From Bacteroidota bacterium (GTDB taxonomy: Bacteria > Bacteroidota > Bacteroidia > Chitinophagales > Chitinophagaceae), in contig JADJJH010000007.1 in NCBI GenBank assembly GCA_016706595.1, positions 310,001 to 374,000 of the forward strand: 64,000 nt of DNA, read 5' to 3'. The position numbers were made by a program, and so were the translations under genes. The notes under the pieces were generated by a model, which searched no databases, was not told the DNA's origin, and saw nothing but the letters and a program-made list of their open reading frames with translations. Every line of letters starts with the position of its first letter. Position 1 is the stretch's first letter. Shown here piece by piece: positions 60,645 through 64,000 of the stretch.

Positions 60645-61193
60645 TCAGTACTCATCAGCGGTAGATAGTTGGTAGATATTTTTCGAATTACGCCCCATGC
60701 CATCATAGTCTAAACCATACCCTACTACAAATTTATCGGGAATTTCGAAGCCCACATAATGTGTGTCGAGCACATGTTGCAAGGCATCGGGCTTTTGTAA
60801 TAAAGTGCAAATTTTTATCGAAGCGGGTGATTGTTTGTGTAAAGTTGGCAAAAAGGTACTTAAGGTTTTTCCAGTATCAACAATATCTTCAATAATAATA
60901 ATATGTCGATCGTTGATGTTTTCTTCTAAGCCAATAGCGGTAATCACTGTGCCGCTAGAAGAAGTTCCTTTGTATGAAACCAATTTAATAAATGAAATAG
61001 ATGAAGGAATAGAAATGTGTTTATACAAATCGGCAGCAAAAATAAAAGAGCCGTTTAAGATGCCTATGAATAAGGGATTTAAATTTTCATAATCAGCACT
61101 AATTTCAGAGGCTAATATTTTAATTCTATCAAGAATTTGTTCTTCACTTAAATAAGGCACAAAGGTTTTATCGAGAACTTGAATAGTATCCAT
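60645..61193 (-). CDS. hpt: Hypoxanthine phosphoribosyltransferase
   Basis: Hpt salvages hypoxanthine and guanine with PRPP. The 182-residue product has the PRPP loop IIIIEDIVDTGKTL near residue 100 and FIGILNGSFIFAADLY near the start. It is short and complete. The start ATG follows the stop of the glucosaminidase gene with no gap (TAAATG), so translation is coupled. It completes the purine set with purF at the other end. Confidence 0.93.
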   Translation of the reverse strand: MDTIQVLDKTFVPYLSEEQILDRIKILASEISADYENLNPLFIGILNGSFIFAADLYKHISIPSSISFIKLVSYKGTSSSGTVITAIGLEENINDRHIIIIEDIVDTGKTLSTFLPTLHKQSPASIKICTLLQKPDALQHVLDTHYVGFEIPDKFVVGYGLDYDGMGRNSKNIYQLSTADEY

Positions 61194-63158
61194 TTATTTC
61201 TTTTTGGTTGTGGTTTTTTTCTTAGTTGGTGTTTTGCTATTTGTTGTTTTCTTTTTGAGGTCTGCTCCTTTTTTACTTGTATTCTTTGTTGGTTTTGCAG
61301 TAGGTTTTTGCGTAGCTTTTGTTGATTGTGTTTTGATATCGCGTTTAATACCTGTTGGCGTTACTACCGCTTTTTGCTCGGTTGAATTGCTTGCTTTCGT
61401 ATTTTGTATTTGTTTTTTGGTGGTATCTATTTTTATCTCAGGATGATAGGCATAAACAATATTATCCCACTTTTTCTTCAACGATTTTGTACTATCTGCA
61501 ACATGGGTTTCATCATACTTTCTTTCAGGCACACGCGGTGGAGGAATGATTACAACCGGTTCAGGGATAATTTCTTTTTCAACAAGAGGCTGTGCTATGG
61601 TTTGTGCAACCGGTTCATTTATTATTTCCGGTTTTTCGATGATAGGATCTTTTTTGTATATAGGTTTTGAGATGGCAGATGAGGTGCCATCTATTCTATT
61701 GCTACTCAATAATTGCTCCATTCTATTGGCCTTGTCAACATCTAATATGTTTTTATTTTTTTCAGCACCCTTAGCAGGATCAACCTGTGGTTCTATTTCA
61801 ACTTTTGTAATAGCTGTTGGTGTAGATTCAGATTTTATTTCAGTTGCAACAGGTGTTGGCTTTTCAACTTCTTTTATCGGTTCTTGAACGATAATTTCTT
61901 GTTTAACCGGCACTGCTTCTACTTTAATTTCTTTTGCTGTTTCAATGATTGGTTTTGGAACTTGTGTAATTTCAGTGACTACTTCAGGTTCAATTTTTTT
62001 AATTTCAACTTCTACATTTTCTTGAGGAATTTCTTCTTTTTTTGGAAGTTGAACCGACCAATTTTCTTTGCGTGGACTAGCTGTTTTTACAACAATTTTT
62101 GGTTCTTGTTTTACAATTGGTTTAGACTCTTCCTTAACTATAGGTTTTGGTTCTTGTTTACTTACGGCAATGGGTTGTGTTTGTGCTGTAGGTTCTAATT
62201 CTTTTAAAAATTGCTGCTTAATCTTTGGCGTTTCATACGAATGATATTGCAGCGTAAGTTTCTCGCCCGGTAAAGGTTCTTGTCCGCTAACCAAATTATT
62301 AAATTGATATAATGAACTAAGCAAAATGGCTTCCTTTTGAGAAATCAAAACCATGGTTTCGTTTTCTTTTACGATGTGAAATTCTTCGGTGCCTATGCGT
62401 CGTTTTTTTTCGGTGAAGATGAACATGTTTATCGGTAGCGGTTCATCGGGTAAATCATTCAAGGCCAATAAGCGTGCATAGCGAATATTTTTTTCGGTGG
62501 CGTAGGGTAAAAGGGTTTCTCCTTTTTTAGCCCAAAAACCTTTAATGCCTTTATAGTATGATGCCGGATCTTCGATATACGTAAGGTTACGAGGAGGATC
62601 TTTATCAGGAACACTTTCACCTACTTGTACTTTAGTTTTCGATAGGGCTTCATAGGTATATTGCTGTAAACTATATTTTGTAATTAGGTCGTCGAGCTTT
62701 TGTACATACACCGGATTGGTTGCATAACCGGCACGTTTTAATCCACTGGTCCAACCATGATAATCAGTTTTTTCTAAATCAAATAAAAAATGATATCGAT
62801 TACTATTTTTTAAAAATTCAGAATGATCGAGATAGGATTGTTCTGAGCTAGTATATTTCCGAAAGCATTCTTGTTTTTTATCATCATCGTGAAGAATAGT
62901 TTCGCCTGTCCAAGTGCTTTTACACTTTATGCCAAAATGGTTATTGCCTTTGATGGCGAGTTCACTTTTTCCTGCGCTGCTTTCATGAATTCCTTGTGCC
63001 AAGGTGATAGCAGCAGGAACGCCTAATCGAATTTGTTCGGCTATGGCAAGGTCTTTAAATCGATCAATATAAGCTTTTACATCATTTTCATTTTGGGCAT
63101 AAAGTTGCGTAAAACTGAATACAAAAGCTAGGGTATACAAAAGTGTTTTCAAATTCAT
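61194..63158 (-). CDS. Secreted peptidoglycan glucosaminidase with LysM and low-complexity tail
   Basis: The 654-residue product has a signal peptide (TLAFVFSFTQLYAQ). Residues about 25-165 are a glucosaminidase (GH73-like) domain with AAITLAQGIHESSAGKSELA (catalytic Glu in IHES) and NNHFGIKCKSTWTGE. Residues about 250-310 are LysM-like (VKENETMVLISQKEAI). From about 330 onward it is rich in Pro, Glu, Val and Lys, and the last 50 residues are Lys/Thr-rich and highly basic. It probably cleaves the glycan strands and binds the wall. The basic tail could bind teichoic-like or nucleic acid surfaces, which is inference. hpt follows directly. Confidence 0.9.
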   Translation of the reverse strand: MNLKTLLYTLAFVFSFTQLYAQNENDVKAYIDRFKDLAIAEQIRLGVPAAITLAQGIHESSAGKSELAIKGNNHFGIKCKSTWTGETILHDDDKKQECFRKYTSSEQSYLDHSEFLKNSNRYHFLFDLEKTDYHGWTSGLKRAGYATNPVYVQKLDDLITKYSLQQYTYEALSKTKVQVGESVPDKDPPRNLTYIEDPASYYKGIKGFWAKKGETLLPYATEKNIRYARLLALNDLPDEPLPINMFIFTEKKRRIGTEEFHIVKENETMVLISQKEAILLSSLYQFNNLVSGQEPLPGEKLTLQYHSYETPKIKQQFLKELEPTAQTQPIAVSKQEPKPIVKEESKPIVKQEPKIVVKTASPRKENWSVQLPKKEEIPQENVEVEIKKIEPEVVTEITQVPKPIIETAKEIKVEAVPVKQEIIVQEPIKEVEKPTPVATEIKSESTPTAITKVEIEPQVDPAKGAEKNKNILDVDKANRMEQLLSSNRIDGTSSAISKPIYKKDPIIEKPEIINEPVAQTIAQPLVEKEIIPEPVVIIPPPRVPERKYDETHVADSTKSLKKKWDNIVYAYHPEIKIDTTKKQIQNTKASNSTEQKAVVTPTGIKRDIKTQSTKATQKPTAKPTKNTSKKGADLKKKTTNSKTPTKKKTTTKKK

Positions 63159-63164
63159 TATGTG

Positions 63165-63806
63165 TTATTTTTTTCTGCAAAGCATGATACCGTCTCTAAC
63201 GGGCAAAAGTACACATTCAATGCGGTCATCACGCATCATTTTTTGATTAAATGAAATCATGGCTTTTGCATTTTTTCCGGCTGTTTTAGGTTCTAAAACA
63301 TCACCATGAAATAATACATTATCGGCCAAAATAAATCCATTAGGTTTTAGCTTTTCAATCACTAAATCGTAATACAATTCGTAATTGGTTTTATCGGCAT
63401 CAATAAAAACTAAATCAAATTCATGGCTTAGTTTCGGTATGATATCAACTGCATTCCCAACAATCATTTTTATCTTATTTGCCAGGCCTGATGCTTGAAA
63501 AAAATCTTCACAACGATCCTTCCATTCTTCGTTGATGTCAATGGTAATGAGCTGTCCGTTTTCAGGTAAACCCTCTGCTAGGCAAATCGCCGAATAGCCA
63601 GTAAAAGTGCCTATTTCAAGAATAAAATGCGGTTGAATCATATGACTTATCATACTTAAAATTCGTCCTTGCAAATGTCCAGAAAGCATAATAGGTAATT
63701 CGGTTTGCAAATGGGTTTGCCGATTAATTTTATGCAAAATTTCACTCTCAGGTGTTGAATGATTTTCGCAATAGGTATTCACTGCTTCAGATAGTAAGTT
63801 ATGCAT
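63165..63806 (-). CDS. SAM-dependent O-methyltransferase, caffeoyl-CoA type
   Basis: The 213-residue product has LSGHLQGRILSMISHMIQP, LEIGTFTGYSAICLAEGLP (SAM motif I), ITIDINEEW and FIDADKTNYELYYD (metal-binding region), and ADNVLFHGDVLEP. This matches bacterial class I O-methyltransferases of the caffeoyl-CoA/catechol type; the substrate is unknown. The start codon overlaps the stop of the upstream gene by one base (TAATG), so they are co-transcribed. Confidence 0.9.
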   Translation of the reverse strand: MHNLLSEAVNTYCENHSTPESEILHKINRQTHLQTELPIMLSGHLQGRILSMISHMIQPHFILEIGTFTGYSAICLAEGLPENGQLITIDINEEWKDRCEDFFQASGLANKIKMIVGNAVDIIPKLSHEFDLVFIDADKTNYELYYDLVIEKLKPNGFILADNVLFHGDVLEPKTAGKNAKAMISFNQKMMRDDRIECVLLPVRDGIMLCRKK

Positions 63807-64000
63807 TATTTTGCTTCGATGGTTTTGGTTTTTGTTGAACGAAGAAATAGAAGTATGAAGGTGATGATGCCGTTTAGTACCAATAATTCAATACCAATTT
63901 TATAGCCGTTAAATAGTGTGGATGATAGGGCTGTAAGTTTGCTTGCGAAGGCTCCGCTGAGTGTTAATTTTTTTATAAACCAATCGGCATTATTAATGAA
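63806..64000 (-). CDS. Partial membrane protein, C-terminal end
   Basis: The frame is open from the window edge to a TAA at 63806-63808, giving 64 residues. It has hydrophobic helices near FINNADWFIKKL and LLVLNGIITFILLFLRS and ends in a basic tail. This is the end of a polytopic transporter-like protein, perhaps a solute symporter or MFS member; the fragment is too short to decide. The O-methyltransferase starts in the last base of its stop codon. Confidence 0.6.
   Translation of the reverse strand, partial: FINNADWFIKKLTLSGAFASKLTALSSTLFNGYKIGIELLVLNGIITFILLFLRSTKTKTIEAK

Overview
The window looks like a chromosome segment of a Bacteroidota bacterium, probably an aerobic environmental member of the Chitinophagales/Sphingobacteriales-like lineages. 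The evidence is AT-rich sequence, promoter boxes of the Bacteroidota TAnnTTTG type, a MurF-Alr fusion, GldC, a PorP/SprF protein, type IX secretion (T9SS) cargo with type A and type B (CHU_C) tails, and an alternative complex III plus cytochrome oxidase cluster. No rRNA, tRNA or CRISPR array was found. Rank below phylum is inference.

Layout. 1-190: 58-bp tandem hairpin repeats. 185-6065: TPR protein, small membrane protein, PurF and an M16 peptidase, separated by repeat-rich spacers. 6311-9325 (minus): MacAB/Lol-like exporter operon. 9544-13504: peptide-binding lipoprotein, alpha/beta hydrolase, Xaa-Pro aminopeptidase. 14003-26424: respiratory operon actABCDEF-coxB-coxA-ctaB, which passes electrons from quinol through multiheme cytochromes to a CuA-containing oxidase; no subunit III gene follows. 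26425-26979: large nested hairpins. 26980-33137: IPTL-CTERM-like surface protein, kdsD, an IS256-like insertion with 8-bp target duplication and a dead transposase, rpoN, and an NfuA-like protein.

33336-43022: T9SS and gliding-associated genes (PKD/CHU_C giant, PorP/SprF, gldC), a yqeY-cvpA pair, an FNR-type reductase, a repeat-rich 800-bp spacer with a 13-C tract, a T9SS-tailed repeat protein and an ABM-fold protein. 43137-49737 (minus): murF-alr, terC, a frameshifted archaemetzincin, comB, a PAP2-like membrane protein and truB. 50050-52712: efp (frameshifted as given, with Arg32 at its tip), accB and accC. 52763-57873: a structured intergenic element, a small exported protein, a CotH/lamin-tail T9SS protein and a RelE-type toxin-antitoxin pair. 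57995-58716: a decayed second copy of the IS. 58848-64000 (minus): POT transporter, hpt, secreted glucosaminidase, O-methyltransferase and the end of a membrane protein.

The genes are mostly housekeeping. The unusual content is in the spacers: palindromes, covarying hairpins, phrase-like repeats, and promoter boxes that sit only 3-7 nt from start codons and predict leaderless mRNAs. Three genes (efp, archaemetzincin, transposase) have interrupted frames. No complete new defence or biosynthetic system was recognised. The best leads are the Arg32-type EF-P, the slippery heptamer in the archaemetzincin, the structured tail of the IS, and the nested hairpin element downstream of ctaB.
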